This document shows, piece after piece, positions 9,355-16,706 of a stretch of DNA of 64,000 bases. Positions within the stretch are counted from its first letter, which is position 1, and each line of letters begins with the position of its first letter. Both the position numbers and the translations under genes were made by a program. This DNA is from Nitratireductor pacificus pht-3B (GTDB taxonomy: Bacteria > Pseudomonadota > Alphaproteobacteria > Rhizobiales > Rhizobiaceae): the NCBI RefSeq assembly GCF_000300335.1, contig NZ_AMRM01000005.1, forward strand, positions 1-64,000, read 5' to 3'. Below the pieces are notes generated by a model that had not been told where the DNA came from, did no database searches, and saw nothing but the letters and a program-made list of their open reading frames with translations.

Positions 9355-10343
9355 GCCGAAACTCCCAGGCGCTTGCGCTGCAGGAGGTAGATCAGGGTCG
9401 GAACGCCGATCACCGCCAGCAGGACACCGACCGGCGCCTCGGACGGATAGATCACGAAACGCGCGGCGATATCGGCGCCAAGGGCAAGCGCGCTGCCGGT
9501 GAGCACGGAAAGCGGTATCAGGACGAGGTGGTTCTGCTCGCCGCTCAGGCGGGCGAGATGAGGCGCGGCGAGGCCGATGAAGACGACGGGGCCGGCGACG
9601 GCGACGCTGACCCCGGCCAGCAGCGCGGCCAGGACCAGAACCAGAAACCGCGTCCGCAGCACAGGAACACCGAGGGACTGTGCGGTGGCGTCGTCGGTCA
9701 TCAGCGCATCGAGCGCCGGCGAGAACTGCCAGGAAAGCAGCGCGAGCACCAGGCTGGCGGGTGCGGCGAGCGCCAGCAGCCGCAGGTCGCGGTCGGCGAA
9801 GCCGCCCGACAGCCAGAACAGAAGCTCCTCCATGGTGCGCTCATCGGCGACGATGACGATCTGGATGCCGGAGGCGAACAGGGCAGCGATTGTGACCCCG
9901 GCAAGCAGGAGATGCGCGGGCGAGGACATGCCGCCGGCCGAAAGGGCGAGACCGAAGACCAGCGCGGCGCAGAGCAGCGCTCCGATGCAGGCGACCAGCG
10001 CAATCACGCTCAGCGAGTAGACGTCGGTGAAGACGATGAGCAGGACGACAGCGAACCCCGCGCCCGCGTTGATACCCAAAAGGCCGGGTTCGGCCAGCGG
10101 ATTGCGCGTCGCCGTCTGCAGCAGAAGTCCGCACAGACCGAGGGCGCCGCCGACGACCAGCGCTATCAGGGTGCGCGGCAGTCGCAGGGTGTTGACGATC
10201 AATGCCGCCTGATCGTCCCCGCCCTGGGTGAGCGCGCGCCAGACCTCGCCTGTCGGGGTGTAGCGGATTCCCAGATGCAGGCTGGCCGTCGCCAGAAGCG
10301 CGATCAGCACGATGAGGCCCAGGCTCAGAGCGTAGCGGGGCAT
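9351..10343 (-). CDS. Iron-siderophore type ABC importer permease (FecC-like)
   Basis: A 330-residue inner-membrane permease and first gene of the three-gene leftward operon. It has the family motifs LRLPRTLIALVVGGALGLCG (about 53-72), VVFIGLAAPHLARL (ATPase-docking loop) and the end APVGVLLAVIGVPTLIYLL. About ten transmembrane helices are visible. Together with the FecD-like protein it should form the membrane channel accepting ligand from the divergently encoded periplasmic protein. The promoter lies in the 137-base gap to that gene, which carries an iron-responsive-operator-like site (10388-10402), so repression in iron-replete cells is a reasonable inference. Confidence 0.9.
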   Translation of the reverse strand: MPRYALSLGLIVLIALLATASLHLGIRYTPTGEVWRALTQGGDDQAALIVNTLRLPRTLIALVVGGALGLCGLLLQTATRNPLAEPGLLGINAGAGFAVVLLIVFTDVYSLSVIALVACIGALLCAALVFGLALSAGGMSSPAHLLLAGVTIAALFASGIQIVIVADERTMEELLFWLSGGFADRDLRLLALAAPASLVLALLSWQFSPALDALMTDDATAQSLGVPVLRTRFLVLVLAALLAGVSVAVAGPVVFIGLAAPHLARLSGEQNHLVLIPLSVLTGSALALGADIAARFVIYPSEAPVGVLLAVIGVPTLIYLLQRKRLGVSA

Positions 10344-10382
10344 TGTCCTCTCATTTCGATCCCTCGGAGGCCCGGCATTTCA

Positions 10383-10407
10383 GAAGTTGAATAGCGATGT
10401 CAACTTC
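10383..10407. promoter_or_regulatory. Iron-responsive operator-like inverted repeat (RirA type)
   Basis: GAAGTTGA (10383-10390) and TCAACTTC (10400-10407) are perfect 8-base arms around 9 bases, so the core reads TGA-N9-TCA. As I recall, TGA-N9-TCA is the iron-responsive operator bound by the Fe-S repressor RirA in rhizobia. It lies between the two divergent arms of the iron importer, beside a TTGACA hexamer (10412-10417) that may be the -35 of the binding-protein gene. Family match from memory; binding not shown. Confidence 0.6.
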
Positions 10408-10480
10408 AAACTTGACAATCCAGTGCAGCTTTTCGATTGAACAGGCCATTCCGGATCCCCCGGCAAGGCAGGAGGCAGAC

Positions 10481-11380
10481 ATGCGTATCTTACGACTGGC
10501 GATCATGAGCATTCTTCTGTCCGTGGCGCATGGCGCGGCGGCGGCGGACATCGAGCACTCCATGGGCACGACGACGGTGCCCGACGAACCGCGGAAGATC
10601 GTCGTCCTGACCAATGAAGGCACCGAGGCGCTCCTGGCGCTGGGCATCAAGCCGGTCGGCGCGGTCAATTCCTGGAACGGCGATCCGTGGTATGACCACA
10701 TCGCCTCGCAGATGGAGGGCGTCGAACCCGTCGGCAAGGAGAGTGCGGTCAATCTCGAGCTGATCGCGGCGCTGCAGCCCGATCTGATCCTCGGCACAAA
10801 GCTGCGCCATGAGGCGGTCTACGAGCAGCTGTCGGCGATCGCGCCGACGGTGATCTCCGAGCGGCTGCGCGGCGACTGGCGCATCAATTTCAAGCTCTGG
10901 GCCGAGGCCGTCGGCAAGACGGCTGAGGGCGAGAAGGTTCTGGCCGACTTCGACGCGCGCGCAGGGCAGCTGACGACGAGCCTGGGCGATCAGATCAAGG
11001 AGAAGGTTTCGGTCATCCGCTTCATGCCGGGCCATATCCGCATCTATCAGAAGGACAGTTTCTCCGGCTTCATCCTGGACAAGCTGGGCTTTGCCCGGCC
11101 GGCGAACCAGGATGTCGACGCGTTCGTGCTGAAGGTCGGCAAGGAGAGCATTCCGGACATGGATGGCGACCGGCTGTTCCATTTCACCTACGAGCCAGGT
11201 GACGGCGAGGCGACGAAGCTTTCCGGCGAGGTCCTCTCCGACCCGCTCTGGCAGACGCTGAGCGCGGTCAAGGCGGGCAAGGTCTATGCCGTCGACGACA
11301 CGATCTGGAACACGGCGGGCGGCGTCCTGGCCGCCAAGCTGATGCTGGACGACATCGCCAGGATCTACGGCGTCGAGTAG
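10481..11380 (+). CDS. Periplasmic iron-siderophore binding protein
   Basis: A 299-residue solute-binding protein of the FecB/FhuD (TroA-like fold) family. The ATG at 10481 follows GGCAGGAGGCAGAC and opens a Sec signal peptide (MRILRLAIMSILLSVAHGAAA, cleavage before DIEHS); no lipobox cysteine, so it is a soluble periplasmic protein. Two alpha/beta lobes joined by a helix are suggested by VVLTNEGTEALLALGIKPVGA at the N-terminus, NLELIAALQPDLILG, and the end TAGGVLAAKLMLDDIARIYG. It delivers ligand to the FecC/FecD-like permeases encoded divergently. No TonB-dependent receptor gene adjoins the locus in this window, so the outer-membrane step must be encoded elsewhere. An upstream in-frame ATG at 10397 lies inside the operator and is rejected. 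Confidence 0.9.
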   Translation: MRILRLAIMSILLSVAHGAAAADIEHSMGTTTVPDEPRKIVVLTNEGTEALLALGIKPVGAVNSWNGDPWYDHIASQMEGVEPVGKESAVNLELIAALQPDLILGTKLRHEAVYEQLSAIAPTVISERLRGDWRINFKLWAEAVGKTAEGEKVLADFDARAGQLTTSLGDQIKEKVSVIRFMPGHIRIYQKDSFSGFILDKLGFARPANQDVDAFVLKVGKESIPDMDGDRLFHFTYEPGDGEATKLSGEVLSDPLWQTLSAVKAGKVYAVDDTIWNTAGGVLAAKLMLDDIARIYGVE

Positions 11381-11461
11381 CATCTCCGTCCCCGCCCCGG
11401 ACGGGGACGTCCCATTGTATCGGGGGGGGGGCGAACGGCCGCAGAAAAGTATTGTATTACT

Positions 11462-11477
11462 TTTACGTTCGCGTAAA
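11462..11477. promoter_or_regulatory. Palindrome TTTACG-N4-CGTAAA upstream of DUF2147 gene
   Basis: TTTACGTTCGCGTAAA is a perfect palindrome apart from its centre, in an AT-rich stretch 34 bases before the DUF2147 start. Operators of this shape (TTTACG..CGTAAA) are used by several acyl-CoA or amino-acid catabolism regulators in proteobacteria. A related but direct-repeat site precedes ETF-QO at 21942. The regulator is unknown. Confidence 0.4.
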
Positions 11478-11510
11478 TTCATGGCCGCAACGTCATTGGG
11501 AGGAAGAATG

Positions 11511-11855
11511 ATGCTTGGCAAACTCTTTCTGAGCAGCGCGGCCCTGCTTCTGGCCGGCGGCGTCGCCATGGCCGATCCGATCGAGGGCAACTGGAAGACG
11601 GAATCCGGCGCGACCGCGCAGATCGTGCCCTGCGGCGGGTCCTATTGCATCACGCTGAAAACCGGACAGCATGCCGGCAAGAAGATCGGCACGTTCCAGT
11701 CGGCCGGCGGCAGCCAGTACAAGGGCAAGATCACCGACCCGGCAAACGACAAGACCTATTCCGGCAAGGGAACGCTTTCCGGCAACAGCCTGAAGATGGG
11801 CGGCTGCGTGCTCGGCGGGCTGATCTGCCGCAACCAGACCTGGTCGCGGATCTAG
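11511..11855 (+). CDS. Exported DUF2147-family protein
   Basis: A 114-residue exported protein. After the signal peptide (MLGKLFLSSAALLLAGGVAMA, cleavage before DPIEG) comes the DUF2147 core: IEGNWKTESGATAQI, a paired-cysteine segment (VPCGGSYCITLK), and the repeated K-I-T/Y-x-G-K pattern leading to a second cysteine pair in MGGCVLGGLICRNQTWSRI. The family is a small all-beta periplasmic lipocalin-like group common in alphaproteobacteria, without a defined activity. Two consecutive ATGs exist (11508 and 11511); GGGAGG at 11498-11503 is spaced better for the second. A palindromic site and AT-rich promoter region lie just upstream, and a copy of the local hairpin repeat follows immediately after the stop. 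Confidence 0.85.
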   Translation: MLGKLFLSSAALLLAGGVAMADPIEGNWKTESGATAQIVPCGGSYCITLKTGQHAGKKIGTFQSAGGSQYKGKITDPANDKTYSGKGTLSGNSLKMGGCVLGGLICRNQTWSRI

Positions 11856-11925
11856 GAAGCGTTTTGCAGTCAGGCGGCATCACCTGACGCCCGCATAGAC
11901 GCGAAAAGCAACGAGATAGACCATT
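11856..11925 (+). repeat. Dispersed 3'-end hairpin repeat, copy 1
   Basis: Core GTCAGGCG-GCAT-CACCTGAC (11869-11888), flanked by TTTTGCA on the left and GCCCGCATAGACGCG on the right. It matches two other copies at 13755-13802 (opposite orientation) and 16707-16765. It starts directly after the stop codon of the DUF2147 gene. This copy has one mismatch in the stem. It behaves like a short palindromic intergenic element, possibly serving as a transcript end. Confidence 0.7.
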
Positions 11926-12056
11926 CAGAGTTTCCATGAGAGCTGAATGCGTCTGGATCACCGTGCGTCGATCAAGACGCGCGGCAGTCCGAACGGCGGG
12001 CATGACCTCCAGTCTTTGCGTCTCCACGCGCCCTCCCCTGCGGAGCGCGTGAAGCC

Positions 12057-12965
12057 TCACTCGGCGATCAGACCGTCGCTGCGCATCTGCGCGAGGACGA
12101 TGTCATGCGCGTGCCGCGGCAGCAATCCCTCCGCCTGCGCCGCAGCGACCAGCGGCTCCCGGCTGCAGACCAGATAGGGATACCAAGCAGCCCCCAGACC
12201 GTGATTGATCTGGCCAAGCTGCGCTTCGTCCTCCTCCGACAGCAGGGATTCCGGCACATAGCCCCAGCCCAGCCCGTCGCAGATCGCGTCCTTGCCGAGT
12301 TCGAAACTGCTGAGCGCGATGCGCTCGCTGCCCATGGCGTCGAGGTGGAAGCGCTCCTGCTGGGTGCTGTCGAGATAGGTGATCTGGGGCAGAACGGAGA
12401 GATCCGCGTCGGCGACGTAGCTCATGGCATGCAGCGGATGCCCGCGCGCGACCATCATCCGCATGCCGATCCGCGCAATGACGCGGCTGTACAGACCGCC
12501 GGCAGGACCGGACCGGCCGGAGGCCATGAAATAGGCGATGTCCAGCTGCCCGTCGCGCACCAGCTCCGGCAGCACATCGCTTTCCGCATAGCGCATGCTC
12601 AAGCGCACATCCGGCCGCGTGCGGCGGATGGCCCTGATCACCTGGCGCCAGAAATTCTCCGGCAGGACATCGTCGCGCCCTATCCGCAACTCCCGGCCGG
12701 CGGTTTCCCCGCCGCGCGCGCAACGTTCGATGATGCTGTTGGAGAGCGCGATGATGCGAGCGCAATCGTCCAGGATGTGCTCGCCGACCGCCGACAGGGC
12801 GAGGCTGTTGCCGCGCCGCACGAAGAGCTCCACGCCGAGCTCATCCTCCAGCGCGGCGATCGCCATGCTCACCGTCGAGCGGTTGCGGCCGAGCCGGAGC
12901 GCGGCCTCGGAGATGGAGCCGGCCCGCGCGGCAGCTTCGAAATACTCCAGATAGTCCAGACGCAT
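12057..12965 (-). CDS. LysR-family transcriptional regulator
   Basis: A 302-residue LysR-type regulator. The N-terminal winged helix-turn-helix (about 1-60) reads MRLDYLEYFEAAARAGSISEAALRLGRNRSTVSMAIAALEDELGVELF in pieces: YFEAAARAGSISEAALRLG is the scaffold, NRSTVSMAIAALEDELG the recognition helix. The linker helix and a two-lobe periplasmic-binding-like effector domain (about 90-300) follow. It is divergent from the mdtJ/mdtI-like pair, the usual position of a LysR gene relative to its target; the 105-base gap holds an 8-base inverted repeat. The likely role is effector-dependent control of that efflux pair and of itself. The effector is unknown. Confidence 0.88.
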   Translation of the reverse strand: MRLDYLEYFEAAARAGSISEAALRLGRNRSTVSMAIAALEDELGVELFVRRGNSLALSAVGEHILDDCARIIALSNSIIERCARGGETAGRELRIGRDDVLPENFWRQVIRAIRRTRPDVRLSMRYAESDVLPELVRDGQLDIAYFMASGRSGPAGGLYSRVIARIGMRMMVARGHPLHAMSYVADADLSVLPQITYLDSTQQERFHLDAMGSERIALSSFELGKDAICDGLGWGYVPESLLSEEDEAQLGQINHGLGAAWYPYLVCSREPLVAAAQAEGLLPRHAHDIVLAQMRSDGLIAE

Positions 12966-12991
12966 CGGGGCGGCGCTTTCGTCAAAATTCC

Positions 12992-13046
12992 TGTCACTCA
13001 GCGATTTTTCTTACGCTTCGGATGCAGATATTTCAATCGAGTGACA
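12992..13046. promoter_or_regulatory. Long-spaced inverted repeat in the LysR/SMR divergent promoter
   Basis: TGTCACTC (12992-12999) and GAGTGACA (13039-13046) are perfect 8-base arms separated by 39 bases. They sit between the LysR gene and the SMR operon. LysR proteins bind two spaced sites as tetramers, so the arms could mark the activation and recognition half-sites, although a classical T-N11-A box was not identified. The right arm is 24 bases before the mdtJ-like start. Confidence 0.4.
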
Positions 13047-13070
13047 TGAAACTTGATTTAATGAACGAGG

Positions 13071-13415
13071 ATGAAATTGCACTGGCTTTATCTGATCGCT
13101 GCGGTCTCCGCAGAAGTTGTCGGGACCACGCTCATGAAGCTCCTGGTCTCCGCCGGCCATCTGGCGCAGGGGACGCTCGCCGCGATCATCATGGTCGGCC
13201 TCGCCTATCTCCTGCTCGGTAAGGCGACGCATCGCATACCGGTGGCGCTGGCCAACGCCCTCTGGGAAGGGTTCGGCATGATCCTGATCGCGCTTGTTTC
13301 GCTCCATCTGCTCGATGAGAGCATCTCCGCGATGCAGGCCGTCGGCATCGGCACGGCCCTGCTGGGCATCGCCGTGATCAATGTCGGCCATTACCGGCAG
13401 GAGCATGTCCGATGA
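13071..13415 (+). CDS. mdtJ: SMR-family transporter subunit, MdtJ-like
   Basis: A 114-residue protein with four transmembrane helices. It aligns by eye with E. coli MdtJ: HWLYLIAAVSAEVVGTTLMK at the N-terminus (essential Glu15 of small multidrug resistance proteins), ANALWEGFGMILIALVS in helix 3 (MdtJ: AYALWEGIG) and LLDESISAMQAVGIGT (MdtJ: LLFDESLSLM). MdtJ pairs with MdtI in an antiparallel heterodimer exporting polyamines (spermidine) in exchange for protons. Here its stop overlaps the start of the MdtI-like gene in an ATGA arrangement (13412-13415), so the subunits are coupled. The ribosome site is modest (GAACGAGG). Control by the divergent LysR regulator is likely. Substrate by homology only. 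Confidence 0.8.
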   Translation: MKLHWLYLIAAVSAEVVGTTLMKLLVSAGHLAQGTLAAIIMVGLAYLLLGKATHRIPVALANALWEGFGMILIALVSLHLLDESISAMQAVGIGTALLGIAVINVGHYRQEHVR

Positions 13416-13729
13416 CAATATACATGGGATATGTGCTCGGCTCGGTGGCGCTCGACATCATGGCCAACCTGGCGCTGGAGAAGTCGGACGGCTTCGCGCG
13501 GAAAGGCTGGGGCGCCGCGGCCGTCCTCCTGATCATGGCAGCCTTCGCGCTGCTGTCGCTCGCCGTCACGGGAATGGACCTGTTCATCGCCTATGCGGTG
13601 TGGGGCGTGCTGTCGATCCTCGGAACGGCCATCGCCGTCTGGCTGGTCTTCGGCCACCGCCTAAACCTGACGAGCTGGGCGGGCGTCGGCATACTGATCC
13701 TGGCGATCCTGCTGATACGCCTCGGCTGA
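13412..13729 (+). CDS. mdtI: SMR-family transporter subunit, MdtI-like, with Asp replacing the key Glu
   Basis: A 105-residue four-helix membrane protein. It resembles E. coli MdtI through KSDGFARKGWG (MdtI: FSDGFRRKIFG), AVTGMDLFIAYAVWG (MdtI: AVKGIDLSVAYALWG) and the C-terminal helices with VFGHRLNLTSWAGVG. In helix 1, where SMR subunits carry the proton- and substrate-binding Glu, this protein has Asp15 (GSVALDIMANLALEKSDG). It forms a translationally coupled pair with the MdtJ-like protein, which retains Glu15. The dimer would therefore be asymmetric in its central acidic residues. Substrate is unknown; polyamine export is the homology-based guess. Confidence 0.8.
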   Translation: MTIYMGYVLGSVALDIMANLALEKSDGFARKGWGAAAVLLIMAAFALLSLAVTGMDLFIAYAVWGVLSILGTAIAVWLVFGHRLNLTSWAGVGILILAILLIRLG

Positions 13730-13754
13730 ACGGCAAAGCGGACGCCTGGACTCA

Positions 13755-13802
13755 TTGAGCGTTTATGCGGTCGTCAGGTGTTTTCACCTGACTGCAAAAC
13801 AC
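13755..13802 (-). repeat. Dispersed 3'-end hairpin repeat, copy 2 (inverted)
   Basis: GTCAGGTG-TTTT-CACCTGAC (13773-13792) with flanks GCGTTTATGCGGTC on the left and TGCAAAAC on the right, the reverse complement of copies 1 and 3. It lies in the convergent gap between the MdtI-like gene and the glutathione transferase, 38 bases past the end of the latter. A stem of 8 bp with a 4-base loop is perfect here, so it may serve as a transcript end for the leftward gene. Confidence 0.75.
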
Positions 13803-13839
13803 TACAAGCGTCCACTTTGCGCATTCCCGGAGAAGAAAT

Positions 13840-14541
13840 TCAGCGGGCGCGCTGACCGAACAGGACCTTCTGCGCGTCCTTGTCCTCGGCTATGTTTCGG
13901 CGGTGCTCCTGGCCGACCTCGAGCGCCCGGACGATCGCCGGACGCGCCATCAGCGTTTCGAACCAGCGCTTCAGATGCGGGAAGTCGTTCAGGTCCTGGC
14001 CCTGGTTCTGGTGCGGCTTCACCCAGCCGATCGACGCCATGTCGGCGATCGAGTATTCACCAGCCAGGAATTCACGATCGGCCAGCCGCCGGTTCATGAC
14101 GCCGTAGAGACGGTTGACCTCGTTGGTGTAGCGGTCGATGGCATAGGGGACCTTCTCCGGCGCGTACTGGCGGAAATGATGCGCCTGCCCGGCCATCGGA
14201 CCCAGCCCGCCCATCTGCCAGAACAGCCACTGGTCCACCTCGACGCGTGCCCGCTCGTCGCTCGGATAGAACTGTCCGGTCTTGCGGCCGAGATACTGCA
14301 GGATGGCGCCGGATTCGAAGACCGAGATCGGCTCGCCGCCCGGCCCTTCCGGATCGACGATGGCCGGCATGCGGTTGTTGGGCGCAATCTTCAGGAAAGA
14401 CGGCTCGAACTGCTCGCCCTTGCCGATATTCACATAGTGCACCTCGTAGGGCAGCCCCGTCTCCTCCAGATAGATGGTGATCTTCCATCCGTTGGGGGTC
14501 GGCCAGTAGTGCAGTTCGATCGGCTTGGTCTGGGTGGTCAT
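13840..14541 (-). CDS. Glutathione S-transferase family protein, YfcG-like (Nu class)
   Basis: A 233-residue two-domain glutathione transferase. The thioredoxin-like N-terminal domain (about 1-90) has the YfcG/Ure2p pattern: IELHYWPTPNGWKITIYLEE, IGKGEQFEPSFLKIAPNNRMPAIVD (cis-Pro loop) and ISVFESGAILQYLGRKTG (glutathione-binding Glu-Ser). The helical C-terminal domain includes QWLFWQMGGLGPMAGQAHHF and the IADMASIGWV motif. E. coli YfcG is a glutathione-dependent disulfide-bond oxidoreductase, and similar redox or detoxification activity is likely. The ATG at 14541 follows GGAGGCAAGACGC; the longer upstream open frame lacks support. No operon partner is evident. Confidence 0.85.
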   Translation of the reverse strand: MTTQTKPIELHYWPTPNGWKITIYLEETGLPYEVHYVNIGKGEQFEPSFLKIAPNNRMPAIVDPEGPGGEPISVFESGAILQYLGRKTGQFYPSDERARVEVDQWLFWQMGGLGPMAGQAHHFRQYAPEKVPYAIDRYTNEVNRLYGVMNRRLADREFLAGEYSIADMASIGWVKPHQNQGQDLNDFPHLKRWFETLMARPAIVRALEVGQEHRRNIAEDKDAQKVLFGQRAR

Positions 14542-14758
14542 GCGTCTTGCCTCCAGGTTGCGGGCCATACTGCCCCAAAAACGGCAGCGCAAGGCAGGTA
14601 AGCAAAGTTCAATGAATTTGCAACAAGGGCGTCAATAAACCATCCGTTACCGCCACGCGCCGGCCGGTTAACGTTGCTGAACGACGGATGAACGCCCCTC
14701 TCAGAGCCGGTTCAGCCGGCGCGCGGCATGATTGCGGCAAGAATGAGAGAAGAACGCC

Positions 14759-14929
14759 ATGCTGACGCGCCGCTTTACCATTGTCTGCCTGATCACCGCC
14801 CTGTTCGGAATGGGGCTCGCCATCCTGGTCGCCGAGGCCGGACGGCCGTCGCATGACTGGCGGGACAACCGCCCCTTCGCCTGCACGATGGAAACCGGCG
14901 GCAGTTGCCTGCCCGCGAGAGGCCGGTGA
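14759..14929 (+). CDS. Small single-pass membrane or exported peptide
   Basis: A 56-residue candidate: MLTRRFTIVCLITALFGMGL followed by AILVAEAGRPSHDW, i.e. two or three basic residues and then a hydrophobic helix (about 6-26), with a short polar tail holding two Cys (CTMETGGSC). GAGAGAAG lies 6-12 bases before the ATG. It ends two bases before the next small open frame, which also opens with a basic then hydrophobic segment, so the two look like a mini-operon. No family recognised; evidence is the ribosome site, membrane-like composition and tandem spacing. Confidence 0.4.
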   Translation: MLTRRFTIVCLITALFGMGLAILVAEAGRPSHDWRDNRPFACTMETGGSCLPARGR

Positions 14930-14930
14930 C

Positions 14931-15131
14931 ATGAGGCGCGGGGCGAAGACAGGCATGTTTCAGGCGCTGATGCAGTTGGCCAAGGGCCTGGCCGTTGCCG
15001 CGGTGGTCAGTTCGCCGCTGCTTGCGGTGCAGAATGTCCGCGCCGGCCATGAAAGCATCATCGAAGGCGACTATTCCAGATCAAGCGGCGCCGGGTTCGT
15101 CCTGATGGTCAGCCTGAAGCGGGCGCGCTGA
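14931..15131 (+). CDS. Small exported protein, unknown
   Basis: A 66-residue candidate that begins one base after the preceding stop codon (TGACATG). The N-terminus (MRRGAKTGMFQALMQLAK) is basic, followed by the hydrophobic GLAVAAVVSSPLLAV, then a polar tail ending SLKRAR. It looks like a signal peptide or single membrane anchor; cleavage near VRA-G is possible. No family recognised. Coupling to the 56-residue peptide upstream and a location just before the AMP nucleosidase promoter are the only context. Confidence 0.35.
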   Translation: MRRGAKTGMFQALMQLAKGLAVAAVVSSPLLAVQNVRAGHESIIEGDYSRSSGAGFVLMVSLKRAR

Positions 15132-15173
15132 TGCGGTGTTTTTCGGCAGGGCAGGAGAACGCGCCGGCGGGAC

Positions 15174-15201
15174 TTGAGAAGCCGAAGAATTTCCATATAA
15201 A
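15174..15201 (+). promoter_or_regulatory. Sigma-70 type promoter of AMP nucleosidase gene
   Basis: TTGAGA (15174-15179), 16 bases, TATAAA (15196-15201). The predicted start of transcription, 6-8 bases further, falls at the annotated ATG (15207). The message would therefore be leaderless or nearly so. AAGG at 15201-15204 is too close to the ATG for a normal Shine-Dalgarno pairing. Confidence 0.45.
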
Positions 15202-15206
15202 AGGTC

Positions 15207-16706
15207 ATGGAAAAGCGAATCTACCCACAACCCATCCAGACAATATCGAGTCCCGAGCCTTTCGCGCGGAAGAGCTTCATGGACGCCGGCGAAGCCGTGG
15301 CCGCGCTGAAGGCGCTGTACGAGCGCAACACCGGCTTCCTGCGGCAGGCCTTTGCCGAGGTCGCTGAGACCGGCGAGAGCGACCGGCGCTACCGGGCCTA
15401 CTATCCCGAGATCAGCCTGGCGACCGGTTCCTACGCACAGATCGACACGCGGCTGGCCTATGGCCATGTGGCGGCTCCCGGCGTCTACACGACCACCATC
15501 ACGCGGCCCGACCTGTTCGACGCCTATCTGACCGACCAGCTCGGCCTCGTGCTGCGCAATCACGGCGTGCCGATAACGGTTTCGGAATCGGAAACGCCGA
15601 TCCCGCTGCATTTCGCGTTCCTGAAGGACACCTATGTCGAGGCTTCGGTGGCGGACCGGCTGAAGCGGCCGCTGCGCGACCTGTTCGACGTGCCCGACCT
15701 GAATTCGACCGACGACGACATCGCCAACGGCACCTACGAGGCGCCGCCCGGCGAACCGCTGCCGCTGGCACCCTTCACGGCCCAGCGCATCGACTATTCG
15801 CTGCACCGGCTGGCGCACTACACGGCGACGACGCCCGATCACTTCCAGAACTTCGTCCTGTTCACCAACTACCAGTTCTACATCGACGAGTTCTGCGCGC
15901 TGGCGCGCGAGATGATGGCCGAGGGCGGACAGGGCTACACGTCGTTCGTCGAGCCGGGCAATGTCGTGACGCTGGCGGGTGAGACCAGCCCGAGCAGCAC
16001 CGCGCCGGCCCGCCTGCCGCAGATGCCGGCCTATCACCTGACGCGCGACGACCATTGCGGCATCACCATGGTCAATATCGGCGTCGGGCCTTCCAACGCC
16101 AAGACCATCACCGACCACATCGCGGTGCTGAGGCCCCACGCCTGGCTGATGCTCGGCCATTGCGCCGGCCTGCGCAACACGCAGGCGCTCGGCGACTATG
16201 TGCTGGCGCATGCCTATGTGCGCGAGGACCACGTGCTCGACGACGACCTGCCGGTCTGGGTGCCGCTGCCGGCGCTGGCCGAGGTGCAGGTGGCGCTGCA
16301 GGAAGCGGTGGCGGAAATCACCGGCCTGTCCGGCTACGAGCTGAAGCGCATCATGCGCACCGGCACGGTCGCCACCATCGACAACCGCAACTGGGAACTG
16401 CGCGAACAGCGCGGGCCGGTGCAGCGCCTGTCGCAATCGCGCGCCATCGCGCTCGACATGGAATCGGCGACCATCGCCGCCAACGGCTTCCGTTTCCGGG
16501 TGCCCTACGGCACACTGCTGTGCGTCTCCGACAAGCCGCTGCACGGCGAGCTGAAACTGCCCGGCATGGCGACCGAGTTCTACAAGCGGCAGGTCTCGCA
16601 GCACCTGAAGATCGGCATGCGCGCCGTCGAGAAGCTGGCCGCCATGCCGCCGGAGCGTCTGCATTCGCGCAAGCTCAGAAGCTTCTTCGAGACGGCCTTC
16701 CAGTAG
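15207..16706 (+). CDS. amn: AMP nucleosidase
   Basis: A 499-residue protein, slightly longer than E. coli Amn (484). It hydrolyses AMP to adenine and ribose 5-phosphate and thereby regulates purine pools in the cytoplasm. The N-terminal AMP-nucleosidase domain (about 25-180) contains RRYRAYYPEISLATGSYAQID and the segment with TRPDLFDAYL. The C-terminal nucleoside-phosphorylase-like domain (about 190-480) contains NYQFYIDEFC, MVNIGVGPSNAKTITDHIAV, WLMLGHCAGLRNTQ and the purine-binding ALDMESATIAANGFRFRVPYG, where the Met-Glu-Ser and later Asp (CVSDKPLHGE) are active-site residues. Translation may start on a leaderless message. It is a single-gene unit closed by a hairpin-repeat copy immediately after the stop. 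Confidence 0.93.
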   Translation: MEKRIYPQPIQTISSPEPFARKSFMDAGEAVAALKALYERNTGFLRQAFAEVAETGESDRRYRAYYPEISLATGSYAQIDTRLAYGHVAAPGVYTTTITRPDLFDAYLTDQLGLVLRNHGVPITVSESETPIPLHFAFLKDTYVEASVADRLKRPLRDLFDVPDLNSTDDDIANGTYEAPPGEPLPLAPFTAQRIDYSLHRLAHYTATTPDHFQNFVLFTNYQFYIDEFCALAREMMAEGGQGYTSFVEPGNVVTLAGETSPSSTAPARLPQMPAYHLTRDDHCGITMVNIGVGPSNAKTITDHIAVLRPHAWLMLGHCAGLRNTQALGDYVLAHAYVREDHVLDDDLPVWVPLPALAEVQVALQEAVAEITGLSGYELKRIMRTGTVATIDNRNWELREQRGPVQRLSQSRAIALDMESATIAANGFRFRVPYGTLLCVSDKPLHGELKLPGMATEFYKRQVSQHLKIGMRAVEKLAAMPPERLHSRKLRSFFETAFQ

